A stretch of 64,000 nucleotides of DNA, taken from UBA1127 sp965116355. Its GTDB lineage: Bacteria; Chloroflexota; Dehalococcoidia; Lucifugimonadales; UBA1127. This document shows positions 48,329 through 56,989 of this stretch, one piece after another (position 1 is the stretch's first letter; every line of letters starts with the position of its first letter). A model generated the notes under the pieces. That model was not told the origin of the DNA and did not search any database. It saw only the letters and a list, made by a program, of their open reading frames with translations. Both the position numbers and the translations under genes were made by a program. The stretch covers positions 248,001-312,000 of the forward strand of contig OZ220679.1 of the NCBI GenBank assembly GCA_965116355.1. The letters are read 5' to 3'.

Positions 48329-48428
48329 TTACTGATACTTTATCTCATATCAAGGTAATTCTAGCGGCGCGGCATCACGGGAAATACGACAGGCTGAGGC
48401 AGCTAAGTATTACTGATACTTTATCTCA
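48329..48428 (+). repeat. Two identical 19-bp direct repeats (operator candidate)
   Basis: TTACTGATACTTTATCTCA at 48329-48347 and 48410-48428, 81 bp apart (near eight helical turns). The inner TGATAC...TCTCA has partial dyad symmetry. A metal-sensing repressor such as Zur is a reasonable candidate but unproven. Confidence 0.6.
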
Positions 48429-48521
48429 ATATATAGGGCAACAGTGGAGCGCTTCTGACTGCAAAACTCAGCGGCTGTGCGCTCAATTGCAAGCAACACA
48501 CGGAAAGGGGTTTAGCCAGAC

Positions 48522-50819
48522 ATGATGGGCATTCGGAACACCTGGACTTCACTGTGGGGGAGAACGGCCAAGACGGCCTCGGCGCTGCTGCTTGCGGTGG
48601 CGCTCGCGGCTGGGCTGATGGCTTGCCAGAACGGAGACGACGCCGCAGCGCCCGCAACAAACACGGAAGGGTCGTCGACCAGCGCCGCGGCCTCCGCACC
48701 GGAACAGATGAGCATGGCGCCAAAGCTGAAGGTGGTAACAACCTCCAACATTGCCGCCGACTGGGCGCGCAACGTAGGCGGCGACCGGGTGGAGGTGAAG
48801 GCCCTCCTGCCCGTCGGCGCGGACCCGCACTCCTACCAGCCGGGAGCGCAGGACGTTGCGGACATCGCCGACGCCGACCTGGTGCTGACCATCGGCCTCA
48901 GCCTGGAGGATGAGTGGCTCCACGAGCTGGTCCACAACGCCAGCGCTGATGAGTCGCGGGTTGTGGCGCTGGGCGACATGGTCTCGCCGATCGAGTTCGA
49001 GGAAATCCACCACGACGAGCACGACGACCACGCCATGGAAGAGGAATCGGCGCTGCACGGGCGCCTGCTGATCGCAGACGGCAGCGAGCCGAAGGTCTCG
49101 ATTCTGGACCTTGAGACCGGGCACGTGGACCTGCACGCGCTGGAGGTTGCCGCGGCATCCGCAACCCTGTACTCCAGCCCCAGCGGGCGGTTTGTCTACG
49201 CCATTTCCCGCGGTCCTGAGGACAACGACGACCGCGTCCAGATCTTCGACGGGGGCATCTACCTGGAAGAGCACGGGGACCACTTCGACCTCGTTGAAGA
49301 CGACGTTTCGGCGCTGACCCTGGGGACCGCGGACGAACGTCCGATACACGTGGCAGTCCACGGGGAACAAATCGCCATTTTCCATGACGGGACGGGCCGC
49401 GTTGCCATCTTCGACGAGCACGAGCTGGTGGAAGAGGGCAACGCCTACCAACCGGTGTGGCTGGAGGCCGGGCTCCAGCACGGCGCGGTTGTGCCGCTGG
49501 GCGAGGAGTACGCGGTCGTGAGCTCCAACAACCCTGACTACCCCGCGACGGCGACCAGCAGCCTGCCGCTCGGCGTCGAGGTGCGCACGCTGGACGACAG
49601 AGTGGTGTACGACGCCAGCAACCGCGCATGCCCCGGTCTCCACGGAGAGGCGGCCAACCACCACGGCGTGATGTTCGGCTGCACGGGCGGCGTGCTGTTC
49701 ATCGAGGCTCACGACGGGCACTTCGACCACGTCTTCATTCCCAACCCCTCCAGCATGAACGAAGCCGCCCGCATCGGCACCGTCTGGGCGCACGAGGAGG
49801 CCGAGCTGTTCTTCGGCTCCGCTTCCTACCGGAACCAGGACGGCGACAGGGTCAACGGCGGCCTGTGGGCCATCGACGCCGAGGGCGAGAGCATGAGCCA
49901 GGTCCTGCTGGCGACCGCCGAGAAGCGGGTCCTCAGGGCCGCTTTCGACGCTCACGGCGAGCGGGCCTTCTTCCTGACCTACGACGGGACGCTCAACGCC
50001 GTCGACGCGGAATCGGGCGAACTGATCGAGGCCATCGAGCTGGTGGAGCCCTTCGACGGGGACACCTCCCCGTTGTTCACCACCGTGGGCGACCTGCTGT
50101 ACCTGACCGACCGGGCCCACGGCCGCGTCATCGAGTTCAACCTGGACCACGGCCACGTGGAGCAGGAGTGGCCGGTGGGCGGCGAGCCGCGCAGCATCGC
50201 CTTCGCGGGCATCAGCGGAGGCGAGGACCACGAAGAGCACGGGCACGGCGAAGAGGGCGAGGACGAACACGGCCACGCCCACGCCCACGGCGAATTCGAT
50301 CCGCACTTCTGGTTTGACCCGCCGCGCGTGAAGACGGCGGTGCACTACATCGCCGAGCGGCTCGCGGCCCTCGACCCTGCGAGCGCGGCGACGTACCGGG
50401 CGAACGCCGAGGCGTACTCGGCGGAGCTGGACGCGCTGCACGCATGGACGGAGAGCACCGTGAGGGCAGTCCCCGCCGAGCGGCGCGTGCTTGTCACATC
50501 CCACGACACCCTGCGCTACTTTGCCGAGCTGTACGGGTTTGAGGTGGTCGGCACGGTCATTCCGGGGCTTTCCCCGGACGTCGACCCCTCCGCCCAGCAC
50601 CTGAGCGGACTGGTGGCCACGCTGGACGAGCATCCCGTGCCGGCGGTGTTCGGCGAAACGACCGTCAACGAGCGGCTGGCGCAGGCCATCGCACAAGAGA
50701 CCGGCTCCGAATTATACGAGCTCTACTCGGGCTCCCTGGGGCCCGCCGGCAGCGGCGCGGACACGTACATTGGCATGGTGCGCGCCAACGTGGAGATCAT
50801 TGTGGGCGCCCTGCGTTAG
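48522..50819 (+). CDS. Zinc-binding lipoprotein: AztC/ZnuA-like binding protein with an inserted AztD-like beta-propeller
   Basis: 765-aa lipoprotein (lipobox GLMAC, Cys35). Residues 68-162 are the N-lobe of a cluster A-I zinc/manganese solute-binding protein (VVTTSNIAADWARNVGGDRV; His103 in GADPHSYQP) and 591-765 the C-lobe (His595 in DPHFWFDP, His661 in TSHDTLRYF, acidic candidates Glu712 and Asp747). Between them lies a ~390-residue beta-propeller matching the AztD zinc chaperone: YLEEHGDHFDL, ERPIHVAVHGEQIAIFHDGTG, ACPGLHGEA, GCTGGVLF. His-rich linkers flank it (163-170 and 569-590). The propeller thus sits where ZnuA proteins carry a His-rich loop. No permease or ATPase is adjacent. The reading is strong; the function is inferred. 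Confidence 0.9.
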   Translation: MMGIRNTWTSLWGRTAKTASALLLAVALAAGLMACQNGDDAAAPATNTEGSSTSAAASAPEQMSMAPKLKVVTTSNIAADWARNVGGDRVEVKALLPVGADPHSYQPGAQDVADIADADLVLTIGLSLEDEWLHELVHNASADESRVVALGDMVSPIEFEEIHHDEHDDHAMEEESALHGRLLIADGSEPKVSILDLETGHVDLHALEVAAASATLYSSPSGRFVYAISRGPEDNDDRVQIFDGGIYLEEHGDHFDLVEDDVSALTLGTADERPIHVAVHGEQIAIFHDGTGRVAIFDEHELVEEGNAYQPVWLEAGLQHGAVVPLGEEYAVVSSNNPDYPATATSSLPLGVEVRTLDDRVVYDASNRACPGLHGEAANHHGVMFGCTGGVLFIEAHDGHFDHVFIPNPSSMNEAARIGTVWAHEEAELFFGSASYRNQDGDRVNGGLWAIDAEGESMSQVLLATAEKRVLRAAFDAHGERAFFLTYDGTLNAVDAESGELIEAIELVEPFDGDTSPLFTTVGDLLYLTDRAHGRVIEFNLDHGHVEQEWPVGGEPRSIAFAGISGGEDHEEHGHGEEGEDEHGHAHAHGEFDPHFWFDPPRVKTAVHYIAERLAALDPASAATYRANAEAYSAELDALHAWTESTVRAVPAERRVLVTSHDTLRYFAELYGFEVVGTVIPGLSPDVDPSAQHLSGLVATLDEHPVPAVFGETTVNERLAQAIAQETGSELYELYSGSLGPAGSGADTYIGMVRANVEIIVGALR

Positions 50820-50828
50820 CCCCCCAAA

Positions 50829-50866
50829 CCCGCCTTCAGGCTCCCGGACGGGAGCCTGAAGGCGGG
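50829..50866 (+). terminator. 17-bp perfect hairpin after the zinc-lipoprotein gene
   Basis: CCCGCCTTCAGGCTCCC pairs fully with GGGAGCCTGAAGGCGGG across a GGAC tetraloop. No T run, so it may protect the message 3' end or act with the next hairpin. Confidence 0.6.
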
Positions 50867-50890
50867 ACAACCTTTCGGCCCCTCCTTCTT

Positions 50891-50932
50891 GTCCCGGCGG
50901 CTAGTGCCAGCCGCCGGGACACTTTTTTGTTT
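50891..50932 (+). terminator. Rho-independent terminator (second hairpin)
   Basis: 12-bp stem GTCCCGGCGGCT / AGCCGCCGGGAC, loop AGTGCC, then ACTTTTTTGTTT. Confidence 0.92.
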
Positions 50933-51067
50933 CGCGAACAGAGGGCGTTCCCTCCCTCGCTTTGCCACACCCGTCGTATTCCTGTATGTTGACGGCGCAC
51001 CAGCGGGCCGGCGGGGAATCGCTGCGCGTCGCGCCGCCGCTGGCGCACTCGAACAAGGAGGAGAGCC

Positions 51068-51505
51068 ATGAAGGCCAAGGCGTTCAGCCACATCTATCTG
51101 CCGTCCCGGAGCGCGGAGGAGTCCATCGCCTTCTACACGGAGCGGCTGGGGTTCAGACTGCTGCGGAAGTACACGATGGGCGGGCGGGTCTCGGCGTACT
51201 GCGAGCTGGGCGGCGTGCTGCTGGAGGTGACGGACGGCGCGGAGAACACGCCGGACCAGGACGGGCGCACGGAGCCGCGCATCGGCGTGCAGGTGGACGA
51301 CATCGCGGAGGCCATCGCCGAGCTGAAGGCCGCGGGCGTGCACGTGGAGCGCGAGCCGTGGACGGCGCGGACGTTCTGGGGGGTGCAGGCGATGATCAAG
51401 GACCCGTCCGGGTACATCGTGTCGCTGCGGGAGTGGCAGGAGCCGGACGGGCCATACTTCGACGACTGGCAGCCGGTGCACGACGACGTGGAGCGGCTGG
51501 CGTAG
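51068..51505 (+). CDS. VOC (glyoxalase/bleomycin resistance/dioxygenase) superfamily protein
   Basis: 145-aa protein with two beta-alpha-beta-beta-beta units: FSHIYLPSRSAEESIAFYTERLGFR and IGVQVDDIAEAIAELKAAGVHVE, ending IKDPSGYIVSLREW. Metal-ligand positions appear as His in the first strand (SHIYL) and Glu in LLEVTDG and the REW end. Such proteins include methylmalonyl-CoA epimerase-like and lyase-like members. AGGAGGAGAGCC precedes ATG 51068. Function uncertain. Confidence 0.82.
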   Translation: MKAKAFSHIYLPSRSAEESIAFYTERLGFRLLRKYTMGGRVSAYCELGGVLLEVTDGAENTPDQDGRTEPRIGVQVDDIAEAIAELKAAGVHVEREPWTARTFWGVQAMIKDPSGYIVSLREWQEPDGPYFDDWQPVHDDVERLA

Positions 51506-51533
51506 CTCAATGTCCCGTTTGCTCTGTCCATAG

Positions 51534-51557
51534 GTTCCCGCCTACGCGGGAACGACG
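51534..51557. repeat. Family B palindrome
   Basis: GTTCCCGCCTACGCGGGAAC followed by GACGA. Confidence 0.8.
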
Positions 51558-51579
51558 AATCACGTAGAAGGAGAACCTC

Positions 51580-52764
51580 GTGAAGCGGAGTGACGAGCGG
51601 ATTCTGACGACGCACGTTGGGGCGCTGCCGAGGCCGCAGGGGCTGGGCGCGCTGGTGCAGGCGAAGACCCTCGGCGGCGACTACGACGAGGCGAAGCTGG
51701 CCGAGTGGATGCCGAGGGCCGTTGCGGACGTGGTGCAGGCGCAGCTCGACGCCGGCGTCGATATCATCAACGACGGCGAGTACGGCAAGACCAACTGGAC
51801 GGGCTACATCGGCGGCAGGCTCGCCGGGTACGAGCACCGGGAGCTGGAGGCGGGCGAGGCGAGTGGGTCCGGCACGCAGGCGGGCATCGTCGGGCGGGAC
51901 CGCCGCGCCTTCGAGGAGTTCTACCAGGACTATGACGCCAACACCATGCGGCTGCGCCGGGAGCGGGCGGGGGACGCCAGGAACTGGCAGCTCAACCTGG
52001 TGAACGTCGGGCCGGTGTCATACACGGGGCATGCGGCGATCGCGTCGGACGTCGGCTACCTGCAGGCGGCCGTCGGGTCGACGCCGGTGGCCGACGTGTT
52101 CATGCCGTCCATCGGGCCGGACAACGTCATCCCCCAGAGCCGGTACGAGTTCTACCCCGGCGAGTGGGAGTACGTCTACGCCGTCGCGGAGGCCATGCGG
52201 GAGGAGTACAAGGCGATCACGGACGCGGGCTACATCCTGCAGATCGACGCGCCGGTGGGCAAGTTCGAGACGCAGGACATGACGCTGGAGGCGTTCCGGG
52301 CGCGGTTCGCCCGCAGCGTCGAGGCGCTGAACCACGCGCTGGAGGGCATCCCGGAGGAGCAGGTGCGCTTCCACCTCTGCTTCGGGAGCTGGCACGGCCC
52401 CCACGCCTACGACCTGGAGCTGAAGAATGTGGTGGACCTGGTGCTGCAGGTCAACGCGCAGGCGTACTCGGTCGAGGCGGCGAACCCCCGGCACGAGCAC
52501 GAGTGGAAGGTGTGGCGCGACACGAAGCTGCCCGACGGCAAGATCCTCATGCCGGGCGTCGTCACGCACTCGACGAACACCATCGAGCATCCCGAGCTGG
52601 TGGCGGACCGCATAGAGCGCATCGCCAACGCGGTGGGCCGCGAAAACGTAGTCGCGAGCACCGACTGCGGGCTCGGCGCGCGCGTCCACCCGCAGATCGC
52701 GTGGGCAAAGCTGCGGACGCTCTCGGAGGGCGCGCGCATGGCCAGCGAGCGGCTGTGGGGGTAG
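51580..52764 (+). CDS. MetE C-terminal-domain-like methyltransferase
   Basis: 394-aa MetE/UROD-superfamily protein without the N-terminal MetE half. GTG 51580 follows AGAAGGAGAACCTC. Opening ILTTHVGALPRPQGL and NDGEYGKTNWTGY match stand-alone family members. Zinc ligand candidates: His and Cys in RFHLCFGSW, Glu in SVEAANPRHEHE, Cys in ASTDCGLGARVHPQIAWAKL. The HPQIAWAKL ending is the family C-terminal motif. Distinct from the 11739 and 55799 genes in its insertions. Methyl donor unknown. Confidence 0.84.
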   Translation: MKRSDERILTTHVGALPRPQGLGALVQAKTLGGDYDEAKLAEWMPRAVADVVQAQLDAGVDIINDGEYGKTNWTGYIGGRLAGYEHRELEAGEASGSGTQAGIVGRDRRAFEEFYQDYDANTMRLRRERAGDARNWQLNLVNVGPVSYTGHAAIASDVGYLQAAVGSTPVADVFMPSIGPDNVIPQSRYEFYPGEWEYVYAVAEAMREEYKAITDAGYILQIDAPVGKFETQDMTLEAFRARFARSVEALNHALEGIPEEQVRFHLCFGSWHGPHAYDLELKNVVDLVLQVNAQAYSVEAANPRHEHEWKVWRDTKLPDGKILMPGVVTHSTNTIEHPELVADRIERIANAVGRENVVASTDCGLGARVHPQIAWAKLRTLSEGARMASERLWG

Positions 52765-52825
52765 TCGGGAGCGGGCAGTTTGGACGCCCGGTCTTCCGGA
52801 GCCTCATCGAGAGGCGCCGGAAGAC

Positions 52826-52851
52826 CCCTTCGACAGGCTCAGGGCGAACGG
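52826..52851. repeat. Family A repeat
   Basis: Consensus copy, CCCTTCGACAGGCTCAGGGC then GAACGG. Confidence 0.85.
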
Positions 52852-52884
52852 ATTCATAGCGGTTGATTGACATAAGGAGCAGTC

Positions 52885-54600
52885 ATGGCGAGCTCAGCGG
52901 AGCACATACTGCAGGTGTTGGAAGAGGCGGGCGTCGAGTACGTCTTCGGGATACCGGGGGGCGGAACGAGCCAGATCTTCGCGCTGATGCACGGTCGGGA
53001 CAGCGTCACGCCGATACTCGTCCGGCACGAGCAGGCGGCGGGAATAATGGCGGACGCGTACGCGCGCGCAACGGGGAAGCCCGCCGCCATCATGGGCCAG
53101 GGGCTCTTCATGGGGTCCAACGCCAGCTTCGGGATCATGGAGGCGATGCTGAGCAGCTCGCCGATGCTGGTCGTCACCGACACGTCCGACGGCGGCGCGG
53201 GCCAGCACCCGGCGAACCAGTCGGGCGTAGGCGAGTACGGCAGCATCGACCTGCCCGCCATCTTCCGCGCGATGACCAAGTACACGACGCTGGCCGCGAG
53301 CCCGAAGGAAGCGGTCATCGGCACGCAGCTTGCGCTGAAGCACGCGACGTCGGGGCGGCCGGGGCCGGCGGCCGTCGTCATGCGCTCGGCGGCCGCGGGC
53401 GGCGAGGTCGACGTGGAGTCGCCGCCGTTCCTGCACAACACCTCGGGGTACCTGAACACCGTCAAGCCGCAGAGCGCGCCGGAGGACATCGCCCGCGCCG
53501 TAGACATCCTGGCGGCGTCTGAGCGGCCGGTCATCGTCGCGGGCAACGGCGTGCACGTCTCGAAGAGCCATGACCTGCTGCGCGAGCTCGCCGAGGCGTG
53601 GGGGGCGCCCGTGGCGACGAGCTACAAGGGCAAGAGCGCCCTCGCCGAGACCCACCCGCTGTCGGTCGGCATGGCGGGCGTGTACGGGCAGGCGGCGGCC
53701 AACGCGGTCATCGGCGACGCCGACACGGTGCTCGTCGTCGGCGCGAAGCTCTCGCCGCAGGACACGGTGCGGGAACGGCCCAGCGTCTTCGACCCGCGGC
53801 GGCAGCGCATCATCCAGATCGACATCGACGAGAACAACGCGGGGTGGACGTTCCCCGTCGAGCTTGGCCTCGTCGGCGATGCGGCGAAGGTGCTGTCGCA
53901 GTTGCTCGAAGAGACGCGCACACGAGGCTCGACGTCGACGGCCGAGCGGGCGGCGTGGACGACGTCGCTGGACGAGCGGCGGCAGCGGAACGGCTACTAC
54001 GACGAGCCGGCGATGCACGAGGACAGCTCGCCGGTGCGGCCGCAGCGGCTCGTCACGCTGCTGCGCGAGACGATGCCGGACGACACGGTCTACGCGCTGG
54101 ACGCGGGGAACAACCGCACGTGGATGGCGCACTACTTCCAGGCCTCGCAGCCGCATACCTTTTTCTGCCCGGGCGGGACCGCGGGCATGGGGTGGGGGCT
54201 GCCGGCGGCGGTCGCGCTGAAGCTGGCCTACCGGGACCGGCCCGTCGTCTGCGTGACGGGCGACGGCGGCTACATGATGACGGTCAACGCCCTCTCGACA
54301 GCCATGCAGTACGGCCTGCCGATGATCTGCGTCGTGTTCAACGACAACGCGCTGGGCATGGTGAACCAGCACCAGCCGGCGGGGAAGAAGGTCGCGTCGG
54401 AGTTCATCGAGACGGACAACGCGGCGGTGGCGCGAGGGTTCGGGTGCTTCGGCGTGCAGGTGCGGGACTCCCGCGACCTGCCGGGGGCGCTGCGCGACGC
54501 CATGGCATCGGGGCTGCCGTCGGTCGTCGACGTCGTCATCGACCGCGGGCCGAGCCCGGACGATTTCCGCGCCGACGTGCGCCGGGTGACGGAGACGTAA
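52885..54600 (+). CDS. Thiamine pyrophosphate-dependent enzyme, acetolactate synthase/benzoylformate decarboxylase-like
   Basis: 571-aa enzyme with the three TPP domains: N-terminal PYR domain (VEYVFGIPGGGTSQIFALM; catalytic Glu in VRHEQAAGIMADAYARATG), central domain (DIDENNAGW), and C-terminal PP domain with the TPP/Mg motif GDGGYMMTVNALSTA...NDNALG. Family members make acetolactate or decarboxylate 2-oxo acids. The absence of an ilvN-like regulatory subunit and of the usual FAD-contact pattern argues for a catabolic decarboxylase/carboligase. AAGGAGCAGTC precedes ATG 52885. Confidence 0.85.
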   Translation: MASSAEHILQVLEEAGVEYVFGIPGGGTSQIFALMHGRDSVTPILVRHEQAAGIMADAYARATGKPAAIMGQGLFMGSNASFGIMEAMLSSSPMLVVTDTSDGGAGQHPANQSGVGEYGSIDLPAIFRAMTKYTTLAASPKEAVIGTQLALKHATSGRPGPAAVVMRSAAAGGEVDVESPPFLHNTSGYLNTVKPQSAPEDIARAVDILAASERPVIVAGNGVHVSKSHDLLRELAEAWGAPVATSYKGKSALAETHPLSVGMAGVYGQAAANAVIGDADTVLVVGAKLSPQDTVRERPSVFDPRRQRIIQIDIDENNAGWTFPVELGLVGDAAKVLSQLLEETRTRGSTSTAERAAWTTSLDERRQRNGYYDEPAMHEDSSPVRPQRLVTLLRETMPDDTVYALDAGNNRTWMAHYFQASQPHTFFCPGGTAGMGWGLPAAVALKLAYRDRPVVCVTGDGGYMMTVNALSTAMQYGLPMICVVFNDNALGMVNQHQPAGKKVASEFIETDNAAVARGFGCFGVQVRDSRDLPGALRDAMASGLPSVVDVVIDRGPSPDDFRADVRRVTET

Positions 54601-54713
54601 CCCCTCGCAGGGGGAAGTTTGCCCGTGGTTGCGCGCGTCTGTCCGGCATTGCGGACAGGTGGCCCTTTGGCGACAATGGGCCGCACCACACGCGTACCTG
54701 AGGAGGAATTGTC

Positions 54714-55055
54714 ATGGACACGATCACGCGCATGTACACGGGTGATGACGGCGAGTCCCACATCGAGGACTTCAGCCTGGCGGACCATCCGGAGCTGGCG
54801 GAGGGGCTGAAGGCTACCAACATCACCTTCCGCGAGTACCCTCCGGGCCACTTTGTCGACTGGCACCCCGGCCCTCGGCGGCAGTTCGTCATCACGTTGC
54901 AGGGCGAGGGGGAGATCGGCCTTGGCGACGGTTCCCTCCATCGCTTCGGTCCCGGCCACGTGAACCTGGTGGAGGACACGACGGGCCACGGGCACACCAC
55001 ACGCGTATCGAGCGACATCCCCCGCATCACGGCGACCATTCCGATAGAAGAGTAG
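54714..55055 (+). CDS. Small cupin-domain protein
   Basis: 113-aa single-cupin protein: FREYPPGHFVDWHPGPRRQFVITLQGEGEIGLGDG and FGPGHVNLVEDTTGHGHTTR, giving the two cupin motifs with metal-ligand His/Glu positions partly kept (DWHPGPRRQ, GHGHTT). AGGAGGAATTGTC precedes ATG 54714. Possible dioxygenase, isomerase or binding role. It lies after the TPP enzyme across a 113-nt gap containing a 7-bp hairpin (CTGTCCG/CGGACAG). Confidence 0.8.
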   Translation: MDTITRMYTGDDGESHIEDFSLADHPELAEGLKATNITFREYPPGHFVDWHPGPRRQFVITLQGEGEIGLGDGSLHRFGPGHVNLVEDTTGHGHTTRVSSDIPRITATIPIEE

Positions 55056-55190
55056 GCGAAGCGGGCATCGCGCGATGGCTGCCGGCCTTCGCCGGCGGAA
55101 CGGCGAGGGCGCGCGCGGCTGGCAACGAAGGCGCTTTGGGGTTAGGCTAGGGGACGGCGGGTCAACAAGGAGAGGAGCGCCAACCAGGCC

Positions 55191-55637
55191 ATGCAGATGA
55201 GAGGGGGCCGCAGCCAGGGCGCGCTGCAACGCGCGGCCAGCATCCGCATGCGGCATGCTCTGTCGCGGCAACACGCCGCCGAGTGGCAGGGACACCACTC
55301 GGACGACGAGGTCGAGATCAACGGCGCCAGCGGCGTGACGGGCGGCTACGTCGGGCTGTTCGGCGGCATCGCGGCGGGGCTCATCGGCGTCTTCACCGGC
55401 GACCGGGAACTCTACTTCCTCAGCCTTCTCGCCATCCTGATCGTGGGGTTCGCGTACGGCGTGCTCTCCGGCGGCGCCAACACGCGGACGATGAAGGCGA
55501 CCATAGGGAACGCGTGCATCTTCGGCGGTCTCTTCAGCTTCGTGGCAATCGTGGTCGGGATCATCGTCAGCATCATGGTGATGGTGCCGGTGATGATGGT
55601 GTTCATCGCGCTGGACATCGGGCGGTACGGGTCGTAA
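55191..55637 (+). CDS. Small membrane protein of unknown function
   Basis: 148-aa protein. A basic, Gln-rich N-terminus (about 1-45) is followed by three hydrophobic helices: GVTGGYVGLFGGIAAGLIGVF, LYFLSLLAILIVGFAYGVLSG and FGGLFSFVAIVVGIIVSIMVMV. No family recognised. AAGGAGAGGAG lies 14 nt before ATG 55191; ATG 55197 is possible. Confidence 0.65.
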   Translation: MQMRGGRSQGALQRAASIRMRHALSRQHAAEWQGHHSDDEVEINGASGVTGGYVGLFGGIAAGLIGVFTGDRELYFLSLLAILIVGFAYGVLSGGANTRTMKATIGNACIFGGLFSFVAIVVGIIVSIMVMVPVMMVFIALDIGRYGS

Positions 55638-55705
55638 CGCTCGCGCGGCGCGCCGGCAGGCGCTCCTTACACTACGGCAGTCAATGTTTGCTCCCCTGTA
55701 GTTGT

Positions 55706-55734
55706 TTGCCCATTTGCTATTCCCCTGATACTAT
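55706..55734 (+). promoter_or_regulatory. Promoter for the MetE-like gene at 55799
   Basis: TTGCCC, 17-nt spacer, TACTAT with an extended TG upstream (TGATACTAT). Confidence 0.55.
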
Positions 55735-55798
55735 TCCGCCGGGCAATCCCTTATATTCTTTGCTCAAGGTATGCCGGTGAACGAGAAGGAGGTAGGAC

Positions 55799-56968
55799 AT
55801 GGCATACGATCCCAGAACGGCAACAGGCATCCCAACGGAGCCGGTGGGCTCGCTGCCCAGACCGTCGGCCTTGCAGGCGGCCTACGCCGCCTACGACGCG
55901 GGGCAGATTGGGCGAGAGCAACTGGAAGCCGAGCAGGACACTGCGGTCCGCGACTCCATCACACGCATGGAGGCCACAGGGTCGCCGATTGTGACCGACG
56001 GCGAGCAGCGCTGGTCGAGCTTCGCGACGTACCCGTTCACGGACACGCTGGCGGGCACGGGGCTGGCGGACCACCTGGCGCCGGGAGGGCAGTTCTTCGC
56101 GATCTTTGCGGACGGCCACCACCGGCAGCTTCCCAAGCTCACGGGCGGCCCGTTCCGGTACAAGACGCTGGCGTCTGACGCAACGGCCAAGGCGGTGCGA
56201 ATCGCGACAAAGCCGCTGAAGCAGGCGGTAATCTCGCCCTCCATGCTGGCGCTCCTGTACGCCCTCGACGAGGAGCTGCCGGGGTACCCGCGGGCACAGT
56301 TCGAGGCGGACCTGATCGCCGAGTGCGAGCGGGACGTGCGCGAGGCATTCGCGGCCGGCGCGGTGCGCGTGTCGATCGACTTCACTGAGGGACGGCTGGC
56401 CTGCCGCGACGACCACCGCAACCCGTGGACAGGCCGCAACATGCTGCCGCACTTTGTTGAGCTGATCAACGCCGTGGTCGACCGTTTCTCGCCGGAAGAG
56501 CGCGCGAACATCGGCATCCACACCTGCCCCGGCGGCGACCAGGACTCAGTCCACAGCGCGGACGTGCCCTACAACGACATGCTCCCGGACATGTTCCGGA
56601 TCAACGCAGGGTACTTCTTGATCCAGCTCGCCAGCGAGCGGAACAAGGAGCAGGTGTACGCCGACATCGCGGCGAGCCTGCGGTCCGATGCGAACGGCGT
56701 GACGCAGGTGGCATACCTGGGCGTGATCAACCCGCAAAACCCGCGGGTGGAATCGCCGGAAGAGGTCCGTGACCAGCTGGTGACGGCCGCCAGGTACATC
56801 GACAAGATGCAGATTGGAGCGACGGACGACTGCGGGTTCTCGCCCTTCAGCATCGACGTCAAGCCGAACCACGGCTCGCCGGACCACGCCCGCGACGTGG
56901 CGTTCCAGAAGATCGAGAACCGCATCAAGGGCACGATCATGGCGGCGGAGGCGCTGGGCGTCAGCTAG
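55799..56968 (+). CDS. MetE C-terminal-domain-like methyltransferase
   Basis: 389-aa third MetE/UROD-superfamily protein. Opening IPTEPVGSLPRPSALQAAY and VTDGEQRWSSFATYPF. Zinc ligand candidates: IGIHTCPGGDQD (His, Cys), Glu of LASERNKEQ and Cys of TDDCGFSPF. AAGGAGGTAGGAC precedes ATG 55799. Own promoter and terminator. Because three divergent paralogues lie in one window without a MetE N-terminal half, they probably have specialised substrates. Confidence 0.84.
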   Translation: MAYDPRTATGIPTEPVGSLPRPSALQAAYAAYDAGQIGREQLEAEQDTAVRDSITRMEATGSPIVTDGEQRWSSFATYPFTDTLAGTGLADHLAPGGQFFAIFADGHHRQLPKLTGGPFRYKTLASDATAKAVRIATKPLKQAVISPSMLALLYALDEELPGYPRAQFEADLIAECERDVREAFAAGAVRVSIDFTEGRLACRDDHRNPWTGRNMLPHFVELINAVVDRFSPEERANIGIHTCPGGDQDSVHSADVPYNDMLPDMFRINAGYFLIQLASERNKEQVYADIAASLRSDANGVTQVAYLGVINPQNPRVESPEEVRDQLVTAARYIDKMQIGATDDCGFSPFSIDVKPNHGSPDHARDVAFQKIENRIKGTIMAAEALGVS

Positions 56969-56989
56969 GGCCTCAACAAACTGCCAGTG

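Larger units (their letters stand above)
48187..48521. other. AT-rich leader of the zinc-lipoprotein gene
   Basis: 335-bp gap, clearly lower in GC than surrounding DNA. It holds a promoter (48255-48282) and two copies of a 19-bp element (48329 and 48410). No gene is seen. Confidence 0.7.

Noticed and set aside
48549..50696. 715-codon open frame antisense to the zinc lipoprotein
   Set aside because: A compositional shadow of the sense gene; no start context or recognisable motif.
51068..54600. A single catabolic operon from the VOC protein to the TPP enzyme
   Set aside because: Repeat units of families A and B and gaps of 75-120 nt separate the genes, so cotranscription is not supported by sequence.
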